NCBI RefSeq assembly: GCF_050947875.1
Contig: NC_134568.1
Coordinates: forward strand, 215,059,678-215,123,677
Reading direction: 5' to 3'
DNA: 64,000 nucleotides
DNA from: Dermacentor variabilis
Lineage: Eukaryota > Arthropoda > Arachnida > Ixodida > Ixodidae
The position numbers were made by a program, and so were the translations under genes. The notes beneath the pieces were generated by a model that ran no database searches, had not been told where the DNA came from, and saw only the letters and a list, made by a program, of their open reading frames with translations. Below are positions 12,195 to 24,716 of the stretch, piece after piece. Position 1 is the first letter of the stretch. Each line of letters starts with the position of its first letter.

Positions 12195-13286
12195 TACAAG
12201 TGGCACGAGCGTCATTGTTCGGCTGCTGCGGTGAATTCGAATGGAGGCTGGTAACGTCGCGCGCTATGTTCGGGGCGATAACTGGTGAATGGCGGTGGTA
12301 GAGGGGAGGAGGCAGTACGGTTATTACAATGGCAAGCAACGTGACCGATACGCCGGCAAGCAAAACAGATTGACCGATCGTCTGCGGTTCGCCATTCGCC
12401 TGGATTTCGTTAGCGTGCATGATACTGCAGACTAGTAGATGGACGAGGAGCATTGGAGAGATGTGAAGCGGCAAGGGCACATACAGAAATAACTCGAAGA
12501 TTAGCGAGTTCTTCGCGGTCTATTGCCTGCACAAATGGTACTGTAGGCAAGTTGTTCGGCTCACTGGGGCGGGAAAGAAAGGCTGCAGGAACCATGGCTT
12601 CAAGTTCTCGCCGCACTATCTGCGTCAGGTCGTTTGATGATGATGGTCGCTGCATTCCTAGCCTGTCGTCACAAGAGAATGTCGCAGCTGTGTTCGGCAG
12701 ACGTGCGAACGGCGTTGCAATGCGGCGGCTCTTCGCCTGCTCTCATTTTTGACGCTCCTTTGTGATGTCCTATACTGTCTCACAATTTTTGCACATGAGC
12801 CGGCCGAAATAATCGTCAGCGATACCCTTCAGTATATGCCCAACCTAGTCTGACTCAGCCATATCGCTGTCGGCCTTACGGCACAGAGCCAGCACGTCCT
12901 GAATCTAAGAGACGTATGATTCTGTGGACGTTTGGACGCGGGTCGCTAGTTCTTTCTTAGCGGCGCTCTTCCACCCGGCGGGACGGCCAAACAAATCCCC
13001 CAGCTTCTGCTTGCACGTGTCCCAGAAGCTAAGCTCTTCCTCGTGTTTGTCATACCACGCCTTCGCCGTGCCTTGTAGGTAGCTATAACATCAAGTTAGC
13101 CAACATAATCATCAGATCCCATTCGTTGTGGGCACTTACGCGCTTATACGTGGCGATCCAGTCTTCTACGTCGAGGTGTTCGGTGCCGCAGAACGTTACT
13201 GGGTCCCGCGGCTGAGCCAGAGCAACCATCGGGGTTGTATGCGTTGACGTTGGCCGCGCCGTTTCGGGCCCTGTTTCGTCTGTCAT
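12195..13286 (-). pseudogene. Ty3/gypsy gag relic with zinc knuckle
   Basis: Reading down the minus strand from ATG at 13286 gives a Gag-like protein: acidic/Thr start, DPVTFCGTEHLDVEDWI, then LQGTAKAWYDKHEEEL, KLGDLFGRPAG, ALCRKADSDMAESD and VGHILKGIADDYF. A CCHC zinc knuckle (CFACRRIGHVACHC) follows near 12340-12385. In functional copies Gag packages the retrotransposon RNA. At least four in-frame stops and a frameshift before the knuckle show it is dead. No protease, RT or integrase follows. A minus-strand end TGTTACGGCGC at 13508 could be the start of its 5' LTR, but no second LTR was found. Confidence 0.75.
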
Positions 13287-13508
13287 GTCCAGTCTGAGGT
13301 GAAGACCGCTGGAGCTCCGTTGTTGTCTCTCGTGTGTACCGCGCACATCCACAAATTCGTTACGTCGTGCGGAAGTCATAAATGTAATGCATTTCCAATA
13401 TTTACAAGTAAGGCTACGATACACAAACCAGATGGCTGTCGATACCGATTTCACCTCGACACGTCAAGTCGTTTTCTTCTGACTTTGGCGCTTGTTGCGC
13501 CGTAACAT

Positions 13509-14880
13509 TATACGCCTACTCTTGTCTTTTGTTTTCGAATAAAATTAATACTTCCAACCATGAACGATGTGTACTATACAGCAACAGCAGGCGTCGCGAA
13601 GACTGCGCTACTGCCACCTCTTTATTCAAGATAGTCTGCAGGCATTAAACAAATATAGCAAAAAGACAAGAGACGCTGAGATTGTGTGCATAAGCTAAAC
13701 ATAGACGCGTCATGAGCTTTACAATGAGCAAGCAGGAAGACGTGTCCTCCTCAAGAGTCAACATCTCAAAAAGTCGGACGTCTCAGCATCCACATGCCCA
13801 CATTTTGGCACCGTTATTCCTCCAAACGTGTACGTTTCCTTTGCTTGCTTAACAAGAGTCGAGACACGTACTTGTTGAACTGCTGCCAACGCGCAGAGAC
13901 AGCTCACGCTCCAATACACCCTAAGCTAGGAAGCGCTGGGTCGTAAAAGTGCAGTGCTTCTTCACAGAAAGGTATTTTGCATTAAAAAAAAAACGCAGTG
14001 TCATACTGCGGCATGACCTCTGCATGCAGGTGCTCTCCGAATATGACTTTTCGAATATGACCCGTTTCTTCGGGAGCCTGCGCCTCGCAATTCGCTCCTG
14101 TGTATATAGCGACGACGTCTCAAGCGTTTCCTCCTGCTCCTTCCGCCGCCGCTTTGCACATGTTACATTATATCGTACTTGTGCTTGCGCGCGAATATGT
14201 GCGCGCGCTCGCGCACTGAAATTTAGCTCTGTTTGATCTGTGGACACGGGCAAGAGTGTAGAAGTGCATGATGAAGTGCTCAGAGAGCAGTTTCTTGCTT
14301 CCCGGTTACAGGGTTTGTTTTATGACCCTGCGGGGGCGGGGAGGCTTAATAAAGTAATGACCAGACATGGAGTTCTGCGAGAGTTTATAGCTCACACTTG
14401 ATCGATTCAGAATTCAAGTGTAGGACGACGTGATGGTGGCCGACTTGGCGTGCCGTCCTTTTCGGGATGAGCGTAGCGGCGGCCGCGGTGTCCAACATGG
14501 GCAAGAACGAGCGCGTTCTTATTCGCTCTTGACTCGTGCTATACGGGCGCCGTCGCGTCGGCCTAATTAAGCATTTCATCCTTAAAAGATCGTTCGGTTT
14601 GTTTTACACTGCGCGTGCGCTTGCAAGTCGTTAACCATGGTTCCCCCTGTTGGCGTAAGTGACAGTACAGCGTTTTTAATGTGCCGCATATGCACCAGAA
14701 TCTGCGCTACGTTTGCGCCGCATTTCGCAAGAATGCGGGGCGTTGTCCCGTCCTATGTTCTGAATCAGAAGTTACTGCGCGAATAGAACGATAACGACGG
14801 GCGTCGATGTAGGAGCGCTTATGACACAGTAATATGCGTTTATTGCATGACAGATACCGCAAAGTGAGGCGTCGCGGAAG
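13509..14880. other. No gene recognised
   Basis: Short frames only. It may include the promoter side of the gag relic on the minus strand, which I could not delimit. Confidence 0.4.
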
Positions 14881-14911
14881 TGCCGCCAATTGATATGATA
14901 CGAGAGAGACA

Positions 14912-14960
14912 CGGTATCATAGACATGGTCTATGATACCGCCAATTGGCGGTATCATAGA
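14912..14960. repeat. Overlapping palindromes (29-nt hairpin and 32-bp palindrome)
   Basis: 14912-14940 forms a perfect 13-bp hairpin with loop atg. 14929-14960 is a perfect 32-bp palindrome centred on ccaattgg. They share the middle arm, so the two folds exclude each other. A weaker copy of the unit lies at 14883-14904. Confidence 0.85.
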
Positions 14961-15256
14961 TGTTGACATTTTCCGCCATAATCTTCCGGGAGCATTCCGC
15001 ACTAGGGTTTATTTTAGCTGCACAAAAGCAAATACCGGCTGATATGAGGGCTCGTAATCTAGATGTGCCACTTTCGGAGATGCCAATTTCACCGCGCATT
15101 CACCAATGTGCACATGGTAGCAAGGGTTCCACAGAAGCCCATACATTCAAAAACATGGCGCTTCACGGGTACTGGCGCCCTCATTTTGATGGCAGAACGC
15201 CCCCGATTGGAACAGAACCTAATGTGATGTCACATCCAGGATATATATATATATAT

Positions 15257-15315
15257 AGCCCGCGACCTCGTGCTTAGCAGCCCAACGCCATAGCCACTAA
15301 GCAACCACGGCGGGT
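15257..15315 (-). mobile_element. Ruka SINE, head fragment
   Basis: Only the tRNA-like head of Ruka (minus strand) is present, next to a short AT repeat at 15240-15256. Confidence 0.7.
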
Positions 15316-15580
15316 GAGAAAGAACTATGCATATCGAAAACATCAATCGAGAACATTTCACCTAAACGACTACAATGGTTTCGCATTCCCACACGTAAGC
15401 AGTCTTCAGTGTCTCTGCAGATGTTTTCTGAAAGCTCGGTGCACGCTAACTGAGACTGGCTGTATAAATAGCTGAGTGCGTGTGGTTATGTATATGCTCG
15501 CGCTTGTGTGCTCGCAGGCAGATGTATACGTGATGTATCACACGTGCAAAGCAGCACGCAATCGAGCAGATTGCTTTCTT

Positions 15581-15583
<3 letters not shown>

Positions 15584-15652
<69 letters not shown>

Positions 15653-15655
15653 ATA
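15584..15655. repeat. (AT)n microsatellite followed by GTAT units
   Basis: A pure AT tract of about 56 bp ends in gtatgtatgtat. Confidence 0.95.
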
Positions 15656-15659
15656 CTGT

Positions 15660-18300
15660 CTGTGTAGCTATTTATACAGGCAGTCTCAGCCTCGCTGGAA
15701 ACATCTAATATTGACGTCTCTTACGATTATCGACGACTACCTAATTTACATCTTGGCCATTGGAACAACTATGAAAAAGCTGGATAGTTAATTTTAAATA
15801 ACTAATTAGTTGTAAGGAAATAAGAAACTATTGCTGGCACTTTCTCAACTGGGCTCGGTACAACACGCACTATAGGTCTTATTCGCGTATAGATTGCCCG
15901 GCTTTTTTATAGCTCGGAGCATGTTAGCTGCGACCAGCCTGTGCGCACGTATTTCCACGCGCGTTCTTATACGTTTTAAAGAAGTTTGTTCGGTAATTGG
16001 GATCTAACCGCAGGTATTTTAATGCAGAATCGAACAACAAACGGAGTAAATCGTGACATTGAAGCATAAGATTCAAGCATACTGGAAAGATAGTCACAAA
16101 CGTCACGAGTGCGTGCATCTTTTCAAATGCCGCAAGGACTTCACAGGATGTCATACGCATCACCAAGTAAAATAGCAGCAGGAAGTATCTATAATGAAGA
16201 TATTACCATAAAACATCACTGGTGTCGTGCTTACTCAGAGCGTTAAACTTGCGTTGTTATGGGTAGTAAATTTGTCTCGCGAGTATAAATTGGAGCACAT
16301 TGTAATTTCTATTTATACGTTTGCATTTATTCACATTTGATGTCGTTGACAATTGGCTCTCGGCTGCTCTTTCTGCCAAGCTTTGCGACCCATGTGAATG
16401 GACCTCCACCGACAGGGGGTGGGGGTCTCTCCAGTGAGGCGTCGCGCTGAGTGCTGCGACCTACCACTCTAGTGAAAGAAAGATTTGCTCCATTTGGGGC
16501 TTGTCTTGTGCCTCCAGCAATAATCATCATCCATCTTGTGTTGCACTGCATTTACGTAACGCTGCGCGCCAGGTACTTCCAGGTATTATCGAACGGAAGG
16601 CCCTTGTCAACGTGGCACAGTGTTTCTGACAGGGTAGTAGCGATTGCAGAGCCTTAAATAAAGCAAGTGTAAGAAAGATTCGTGACGGTTATGTTTAGGG
16701 GACGAGATAAGCCCCGAAGGGTGTGAAAAAAGTGCATACGCGAGAGTGTTCTACAGAGACTGCGGGTCTGAGTCACAAGCGACCGTTATTGCATATCGAT
16801 GTTATTCGCTGCTCGGAACAGGGTTTGCACGGCTAGGAAATTTGCGCGACAACTCTTGGCTTTGTTTAGCGTATTTGAGTCTAGACGTTAATGAAAACTG
16901 GAAATGGTAGTCTGGTCACAAGCCTTTCCTTTGCGTGCGCCAGTGATGGGAAACTGTAGGAAAACTTCTAAGAGGAGCGGGGTAAAGGGGGCCAATGCAA
17001 GTGCACCTCTCAACTGAAGGAGCGTTGCCGTATAACTGTGGACGCGGCGGCGTACTGAATGCGTCCTTACGACGCTGCGTGCCGATCTCATGAACGAGCT
17101 CTTCCAGACGCAGCAGTTTTCTAATGACCTGTCTGAAATTCCGGTTACACGCTGGGCAGGCCGCAACCCGCACAGTTGCAGGCCGGGGGCTAATTAATGG
17201 GCGAAGCACACATGCCTAGACGGCGGGGACGCCCGTCGTCGTGGACACAACTCTCCCGGAGCGAAGTCCTTTCGTTTTAGGTCATTAAATGTTTCACCAC
17301 CGCAGCTGCATCTCGCGACGTTCTCCCCTTCGCTTGCGTTTCCCTACTACCGTTCCTGCAGTAGCTTGGTTGAGTGATGAACTTTAGCGAAATTCAGCTC
17401 GAAACCCGAGTTCACGCCAGGTGGCGTACTCGCACAAAGAATCCGCGTTTTTTTCCCCTTCATAACAGGCGGCAACACTGGTCATGCGCATGATTAATTA
17501 GCGTGGGAGGCGTTCTCGTCGTAGGCACCTTAGTGCAGAATTGTTTTCCCAGTACGAGAATCTAGCTAGCACTCAAGGTGTCTGGTTGTGAAGGTCCTTC
17601 GTAAGAGTTGAATACCACCGTTAGCTAGCGGCGAGTATTGGTGGAGAGAGAGAGAGAGAGGTCATAAGGGAAAGGCAGGGAGCCTCGTCCCTGCACTGTT
17701 CTTATGTTTAAGGGATTGGTACGTGATTGGGGCTACTGACACTGACATTAGTGCGCAGAAAATTTTCACGCGTGTCTTTCCGCTATTTGTCAGGTAAAAG
17801 TCGTGATATGGTTCGTTCTCTTTTCAACAAATGTTTTGTATTGCTACTACCACTACCACTCAAAGCCCTTTGTTGAATTTTATTCATCCTAAGGATTTAC
17901 CGCAAGGCGTAATGAGGCAAAAAAAAAATAACCTTGTCGCTCTGGCGTCATGCATGATAAGGAAGAATGTTTTCTGATAATTTGCACCTCGCGCAATAGT
18001 TGTATATCTCCGGTGCATCCAGCTTCAATGCGACCTTAGCATCTCTGAACCTGATGGACTGCGTCCTATATAGCGCACAACTGATCTGCCGCAGCTTCAG
18101 GTGCCGGGCACTGAGGACACCTTCCTTGGTCGTCATTTCTCGTCTCTCAGGTCTTGGTGACGGAAGGTGTCAGGGCTGCTTGAGCCGGCAGATTCTGAAT
18201 ATACGCTTCGCTAGCGGATGAGGTGGCGAGCTGCATCGGTGCGCGTGCTGCCACTCCTCGGAGCCATCCTGCGCACCAAGTGCTGGGTTTATTGCTCGAC
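15660..18300. other. No gene recognised
   Basis: No motif was found. It includes a GA tract at 17643-17660. The right part may include the undetected 5' portion of the Penelope-like element. Confidence 0.45.
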
Positions 18301-18319
18301 GTCCTGCATACCTTTCCAA

Positions 18320-18923
18320 GTCGGAAAGTGCTAGAGTCGGCTTTTACAGATAGATGCGGTGTTTGCAAGGGTGCTTTTCTAGAAATTCTTTCAATGTACT
18401 TGAAGTCGACGCTGGTTGGGTGGAGAGATGGCGTGTTTTTGCAGAAATCAGGAATTTGTATTGGTTCAAAGGTTGCCGCCTATTCTTGGTGATGTTTACC
18501 TGAGCAAGATTGACAGCTGCTTAGAGAAAGCCTTGGGCGGTTGTGTTATTAAGGTATTTGGTTTCGTTGATGATTACTTGATTTTCTTCAATAGGGACGA
18601 ATTTGATTCCGCTGCTACCTCAGTAAGTGAGCAATTCAAAGGAGGAGGATTAAGGTTTACCAAGGAATTTCCTCAGTGACGCGTAATTCAGTTTCTAGAC
18701 ATTTCCTTGGTCTTCGAACAAAATCACGTTTGCTGGCACTACTCCCCAAGCTCTTCGAAGCCATTGTTAAATTTTCATTCCAAAGTAGTAAAAAACGGAA
18801 TTGCCATGTCGTGCCTTAAGTCTTCTCTCACCAGACCTTGCATGTACATAATGAGCGCCAGTTTTAATGCACAGGCCCGGCGCTTATTAGAAGCAGGTTA
18901 TCCTAGCGTAGGCCACTGTGGCT
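18320..18923 (+). pseudogene. Penelope-like element, reverse transcriptase part (dead)
   Basis: Two overlapping frames read as one PLE-type reverse transcriptase: FLEILSMYLKSTLVGW and SGICIGSKVA, then after a frameshift PPILGDVYLSKIDS and the catalytic-type motif GFVDDYLIFF (Asp-Asp near 18570). After a TGA this is followed by QFLDISLVFEQNHVCW and SCLKSSLTRPC. Penelope-like RTs are related to telomerase and are normally fused to a GIY-YIG endonuclease, found here at 19683-20140. A frameshift near 18480, a stop near 18677 and an extra G near 18911 kill it. The N-terminal region is not recognisable. Confidence 0.75.
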
Positions 18924-19678
18924 TGTAAGGATTGGGGGGCTCAATCTCACCGCTCATAACCAGTTGTCAAGATTGGAGCCGGGCATGAATTAGGTGGTAG
19001 CTGGCCCGTGCCGTCGTCCAACTTATCCACGCCGAGGACGTTGTTGAAGGGAAGGACTGCTTCTCATCGAGAACGAGGAATATGGGTTTATTTATACTAT
19101 CTACATAAGGACGTTGCAGTTCATCAGTCTAGCGTGACTGCGAGAGAAAGTACACTGAGCAGCCGTACAACAGCGGTTTATAAACACTCGGTCCTCCCTC
19201 GATCCCAAGGTTAGGGAAACGTTCGACCAGGCACCGTAGACGGGAGGGCTTACACACACGCATTTCCGCACAGGTTCACGGTCCCCAACCGAGGTGAGAT
19301 GGTCTTCGCAGAACTCGGGGCTTACGTCAATAAAGGCGCATTTTATTCCCCGAGCTGACCCCCGCAGCGCGCCCGCCGGTGGCCCATTGTCTTGCGTCTT
19401 GAACGGCGCGTGGGAAGGGGCCTGGAACTACGTTCCCTCGGGGACTCCCTCGTTCACAGCAGACCAGGTTGGCGGTGGCGGGCTCAGACACAAAGCCTGC
19501 TTCGTCGCACTAATCTTGACTCTAGCGACGGAGAGTCGAGGACGCGCGTATTGTTCTCCGCACACATTCGACTTAGTGACGTCGTGGCTAGAGGTTTGCG
19601 GTGGCGTTCCAGGAAAAGTTGACGACCGCTGTCGCAACTGGCTGGCAAAACTTGCACGTCATCGGGCCGTTCTTAACA
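18924..19678 (-). mobile_element. Solo LTR C (755 bp) inside the Penelope-like element, target duplication GGCT
   Basis: On the minus strand it runs from TGTTAAGAACGGCCCG to ATCCTTACA. GGCT flanks it at 18920-18923 and 19679-19682. It splits the Penelope-like coding region between the RT and the GIY-YIG domain, so it is younger than that element. It has the family poly(A) region (aataaacccatattcctcgt on the minus strand). Confidence 0.85.
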
Positions 19679-19682
19679 GGCT

Positions 19683-20140
19683 GAACGCCTAAAGAAGTCG
19701 GTTTCGAGGGAGACGGACGTGATTACAGAAAGCAGTAATAGCAAAAAAAGAGTAGTGGCTATTCCGTACATTCATTCAGTATCGCACAGGCTTAGAAAAG
19801 TTACAAGTAGATATGATGTTAATGTTGCTTTCGCTGCTCCCAATAAGCTAGGTAAGATATGCGTTGCCGTGCAGAGGAGAAAGAAGCAGGTAAAAGGAAA
19901 AAAGAAAACACATATTTGTCCTATGCAGCACAATAAGAAAAATTTTACTGACTGTCGTATGGGTGTGGTTTATAAAGTTCCCTTTAGCTGTGACCAGTTC
20001 TACATAGGGCAAACGGGGCGGTGTATCAATCAGAGGCTAATGGAACATAAAAGGTCGTTAACCGGTGAATCGCCTTCTAATCTTTCCCTACATTGCCAAG
20101 ATTGTAATTGCACGCCAGAGTTAGATGAATGCGCGATATT
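19683..20140 (+). pseudogene. Penelope-like element, GIY-YIG endonuclease part
   Basis: The frame from 19719 reads a basic linker (QRRKKQVKGKKK), a Cys/His segment, then VVYKVPFSCDQFYIGQTGRC with the GIY-YIG signature (Tyr85, Tyr95-Ile-Gly and the conserved Arg101 of this frame), then HKRSLTGESPS and a Cys-rich HCQDCNC. In PLEs this nuclease nicks the target DNA for reverse transcription. The domain is intact up to ELDECAI, where a Ruka copy interrupts it. The frame continues behind the insertion at 20390. Confidence 0.8.
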
Positions 20141-20376
20141 AATAATATTTGGGGTTTTACGTGCCAAAACCACTTTCTGATTATGAGGCACGCCGTAGTG
20201 GAGGACTCCGGAAATTTTGACCACCTGGGGTTCTTTAACGTGCACCTAAATCTAAGCACACGGGTGTTTTCGCATTTCGCCCCCATCAAAATGCGGCCGC
20301 CGTGGCCGGGATTCGATCCCGCGACCTCGTGCTCAGCAGCCTAACACCATAGCCACTGAGCAACCACGGCGGGTGT
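20141..20376 (-). mobile_element. Ruka SINE inserted in the Penelope-like element
   Basis: Full-length copy on the minus strand with a 13-bp target duplication aatgcgcgatatt at 20128-20140 and 20377-20389. Removing it joins the two parts of the GIY-YIG reading frame. Confidence 0.92.
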
Positions 20377-20389
20377 AATGCGCGATATT

Positions 20390-20560
20390 GTACAGGCACA
20401 AGAATGAAGATACGCGTCTTATGGTAGAGGCATGGCATATCTATAACGGTGGAAGTGCGTGCGTGAGTCAGCCTTCGATTACCTTGCATATGGAAGAGAT
20501 AAAATGCCTTAAAAGTTACCGCTCGCGTAGACCGACACGTGTACCCGATTGACACGTGGT
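20390..20560 (+). pseudogene. Penelope-like element, C-terminal tail
   Basis: After the Ruka copy the frame resumes with ILYRHKNEDTRLMVEAWHI and ends near 20553 after SYRSRRPTRVPD. This matches the usual end of PLE open frames. About 150 bp downstream (20560-20715) are likely 3' untranslated PLE sequence. Confidence 0.65.
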
Positions 20561-20719
20561 GCTACCATTCCATAGCATGCGCGGATTAGTTTTGTGTCAT
20601 CTTTCTTATTTCTTTTTTCGCCTCATTGCTTCCTTCAGTCGATAGTCGGCGTTGGTGTTGTCCACTTCTCTTGTGTCCGCGTCTGCACGCCTTACCCCAT
20701 CTTTGTTCTATGCGCTTCC

Positions 20720-20881
20720 GCGGCGGCGGCCGCATTCCGAGGGGGGCGAAATGCAAACGGTCATCTACCGTGCATTGGGTGCACGTTAAAGTACCACAGG
20801 TGGTGGTATTTTAACGGCGTGCCGTATAATCAATCAGATCAGTGGTTTTGGTTCGTGAAACCCCAGAATTTGGTTAATTTT
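20720..20881 (+). mobile_element. Ruka SINE, headless and diverged
   Basis: The Ruka body (ggcggccgcattccgagggg, then gcacgttaaagtaccacagg) is present without a tRNA-like head. Confidence 0.65.
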
Positions 20882-21100
20882 ATAACTATTTTGCATCTGA
20901 GCACGTGGTGTGCCTTTCTTTCTTTTCATTATTGTCACTGCCATGACGCATCAGATACGGTCATATTTTCATGTATTTCGCATTTACAAGCTTCTCAGAT
21001 TACCTAATATTCAGTTGTTAACGTCATTACAGGTATGAAATAACTTAACCAAGGCCTTTGTTATCAAGCGGGCCACACAGAACCTTTAATTTCACTTTTT

Positions 21101-21780
21101 AAAGCGAAAGCATTGCTAACCGCGTCGAACCGAGTTTCGCCGCCGCCAGCAATTTGACCTTCATTTGACTGCGCCGTAGCCTTGGCAACGCGTCACGTAA
21201 CTCGCCGCGTCGAGCTCCGCTGAAGCCGCCGGCTTGGCGCATGCGCTCTCCGCAGGTGGGTCGCCGCCTGTCCACGTAACTCACCGCGCGCCTGGCTAAG
21301 AGGAGCGCCGCGCTCGCCTAGTCGGTGCGAGTTTGCCAACGGATGAGAGCGAGGCCGGGCCGTCTTCCCTGAGCGTTGCACGGGAGCGGGAGGCTTTGAG
21401 CCGTCGTCGCCAAGCGGCGTCTGACCAATTCGCGGATATCGCCCTGCGAGCTGCTTCACTGGAGAGGGTCCGGAATGCAACAGGCGTCGCACCGTCGAGC
21501 TCAATGTAGCGGCCACGTTGCGCGCTGTCCGTCTGTGCATGTTCCCGGCGTCTCTTTGCACGTCTAGCACTTGCGCTTTCCCTGTGGCACAGCAGGCGTC
21601 GCATCGTCGAACGATGCGTGTCTACCCAAGCCTAATCAGTCATGTCTAGCCACCGACCTAGGCACAGCCGTCATACCTGGCTCAACGATGGTTGTATACC
21701 TAAGTATAATAATTACAGCCAAATAAAAGGTTAACCAAGTGAAACCAAGACTTAACCAGGCTAAAACAAGCTTTCGCTTT
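21101..21780. repeat. Possible TIR element with Arg-rich coding relic
   Basis: The ends aaagcgaaagcattgctaac (left) and, reversed, aaagcgaaagcttgttttag (right) are alike over the first 12 bases. The GC-rich middle reads in plus frames as an Arg/Glu-rich peptide relic (SEAGPSSLSVARERE, then LSRRRQAASDQF across a frameshift), a composition I associate with a repeated tick sequence. Not assigned to a family. Confidence 0.35.
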
Positions 21781-21789
21781 GCATATCCA

Positions 21790-24240
21790 GGATTAGCTGA
21801 GCTAAGCCGCGGCCAATATTTTTTAAAATTGAAATATGCTATATTCGAACTTAATCTTTCTCTAATATTTTTATTTGATTAGATTAAGAAATTTCGCTAT
21901 TCGAATACCCCCACTTATCGATAATCTTTCTTTTTCCTTTTTTTTTTTTTTTTTTTTTTTTTGCTGCGCGAAAGCGCGAACAAAAAAAGAAAGACAAGCG
22001 CCTGTTAGCCATGGTGTAAATGAATCGCGAAAGAAAGGATGGAGATGTGTCCGTTTTTCTTTTGGTAGGTTTGTTTTGTTTCCCACACATACCATTCAAA
22101 CCATGAATATTTGAACCCCCCCACCCAACTTGCCCAGCAGTCCTCTCGTAGGTGATACACTCGTAACTGACCCAGGCGTACACGCGTCACTCCTGAACTT
22201 AGCCCTGCGTAACACTTGCTCAGTTGTGATTGATCTATGTCGCCGCGAGTGCTGCTTCCCAGACGTGATGATATGCGATGATATGGACGAGATCTGCGCA
22301 CGCGCGTTCGGCTCGGCCGGCCGACGCCTCCGCGAAGACGCGTACGTTCGGCGCCCAGAAGGCGGCAGCGAGGCTGCCGTGCAGCGAGGCCAGCTGCGAA
22401 GCATGTGCACAACTTGCATATTCATGGCCGCGCACGCCTTGGGTGCAAGAGGGAGTCGCGGTGCGTGACTGATGAAACGCGCCACCGTTCCGGCGCTTCT
22501 CCTTGCCAGCTAGCCTGTCGCATTACGCGTCGCTGAGAAAGCAGCGCGTGTGGCGACACGGCTCGTTTTATCGCCACTGTCGCGCGATCATCTTCAATTT
22601 TTGCGATGTCCATGCGCATAGAGGAATACGGCTTCGCCAGCAAGAAGCGGCAGGGAGGTCAGCTGTTGGGAACCGCTGGTTTCTGCGACGGCTGTCTCAA
22701 ATTATTGCTTTTTTTTTTAACACCCCAATTAACTTCACAGATTGTTGAAAATGGGTAAAGTAATTGTTGTTGTTGTTGACGATGGGGAAAACAAAACGTA
22801 GGGGAGGCCCCCGCTAGCCCAGATCAGTTGGAGCGTGCGGCGGAAGTTACGTCGTGGTTTTCGCAAAGGAGCACTGGTACTGGTACCTCAAACATCAACA
22901 CTGCCATAGCAACCGCGCTCCTGAAGCACTTGCTGCCGCTGTAGGCCTCTGAAAAGTGAGATTAGTTTTTTATGCCCGTGTCTTTTTCACAGCACATTCT
23001 GTTCGCGAGACAAGTTGACTTAGAAATGTGAAGTGTAAGCTACAAAGTTGTATTTTGGGTTTGTATGTGTGAGTGCCAACCGACAACAGAGACACCCAAG
23101 CAATTACAGCACAGGTCTTCGTCGACTTCTTCAACGTGCTTCTTCTTCAACGACTTCTTCAAGAACACTGGGGCGCGGCTGCTTCACTAAAACTGTTACA
23201 AAAGTTTCGCAGGCTTTGTTGTGACGCGCGCCAGCAGCACACACATCCGGTGGCTCGTAGCAACGCAAGTTCAAAGCTCTCGCCCATTTGGAGGTCCAAA
23301 GGGACATTTTTGATATAAAAAAACAGACGTCGCGGTTTCCTTTGTTCTCTGAAATGCGCCGCTACAACCACTGCGGTACTACAATAGCTTGCAGAACAGT
23401 GAGCAACGATTGCATTCTGAATGAGTTAACGTACAGCTTTCCACACGTATTTATCTGTCGAGTGAACAGAGAAACTCGCACCGCGCGGCCTCACTCGTGA
23501 CCCGCTTTGTGCTGCGCTTTATGGCACGCACTGCGGTTTCAGTTCAAGGTTCCCTAGCGAATGTCATCGCCCTTATAAGGACAGTCAACTTCTTCCGAGC
23601 CAGCCGCACAGATACGATCCTTGTTTCGACCAGTTGGTTCCGCGCTCAAGCGACGCGCTGGCTCATCTGAATTCACATCTCGGTTCCGGAGGGGTCGTGC
23701 GTTCGCTGAACTCATCGAGAAAACTACTGTATGTCGCGCTCTCTGAACACGGTTTGAGTTTGTGTCTGAAGGAAACTGGTGTGCAGACGCAGCACTGTTC
23801 GCATGCATACCTCGTTCGAGAAAACTAACGTTGAATTGGAACTACAGCTTCGAACCGAATTTTCAGTTGCCGAATGGCAGTAAAGGAAAAGCAGGGGACG
23901 CTATACCTTACCGAGTATTTGCTGCTGCGGAGCAGTAGTTGATTTCAAATGACACATGCGCTTTGCTGCGTGTGTATGTGCGGCGCGTAAGAACTGGATA
24001 CCGCAGGCCATTGTCGTAGCGGAACATCTCGTGTGTCGGCGCGCGGTTTCGGCGCTTGTCGCCACGCCGACAGGTTTGATAGCCTGCCCTGTTTTGGAGA
24101 CATTCAGACCTATATTGAAATCAGTGTGGATGGATACGGTTGCGGTAAGTCAGCGTGATGTGTTGCGTCACACATTTGTTTTGGTTATCATGAGACGGGT
24201 TTGGGCTTCTCCTGGCGGACGACGGGATGCGACGAGCTGA
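21790..24240. other. No gene recognised; GC-rich patch 22290-22470
   Basis: A 25-bp T tract lies at about 21938-21962. The CpG-rich patch at 22290-22470 keeps several frames open on both strands, a composition effect. None shows a known domain. Confidence 0.45.
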
Positions 24241-24244
24241 AAAA

Positions 24245-24716
24245 GAAAGAAAAATTCGGTAGAGACACCTAAGACTGCTTAGGTGTGGGAATGCGAAAGC
24301 ATCGTAGTCGCTTAGGGGCAATGTTTTCGCTTAGATATTCATCCATATGTCGTCGTGCACGTTGTAAACTTGCACGACATTCCTTTTTGTGCTCCCTTGC
24401 TTCGTCTTCTGCGGCGTGCTTCCGTGGGCGACCACGTTTCACAGATGCCGCTGTAGTAGACGCTTCGGAGCGCATCCCAGTAGACAAAGCACCGATAAAA
24501 TCCGGAGAGAAAGCGTGGGAGGCAGCGACGTGACGTGTGCAATGACGCATACAAGGCACGCCTGTTTGTTTAGCCTCATGGCTTCGAGTCAAGAGTGCAT
24601 CGCAGTAGACACAGCACCCGATGAAAGGATGAAGTGACACGTGGGAGGCAGTGACGGAGGAAGTGACGTGACGTGGGAAAGGACGCGCGCACTATAGGCA
24701 CACATTTAGTCCAGCA
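24245..24716. repeat. Dispersed repeat of unknown class, copy 1
   Basis: It shares an ordered series of segments with 43390-43770: gagacacctaagactgcttaggtgtgggaatgcgaa-like start, and a cgcgcactataggcacaca-like end. The minus frame through it (KRGRPRKH and so on) is therefore more likely repeat than gene. Confidence 0.4.

Noticed and set aside
19294..19692. 132-residue plus frame and overlapping frames
   Set aside because: They lie in a solo LTR. The similar frames at 9286-9636, 55263-55619, 56140-56772 and 62342-62809 are rejected for the same reason.
22096..22485. Overlapping 100-130-residue frames on both strands
   Set aside because: CpG-rich composition keeps all frames open; no domain was recognised.
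24269..24640. Minus-strand frame with an AT-hook-like KRGRPRKH
   Set aside because: It lies in a repeat shared with 43390-43770, and the single motif is weak.
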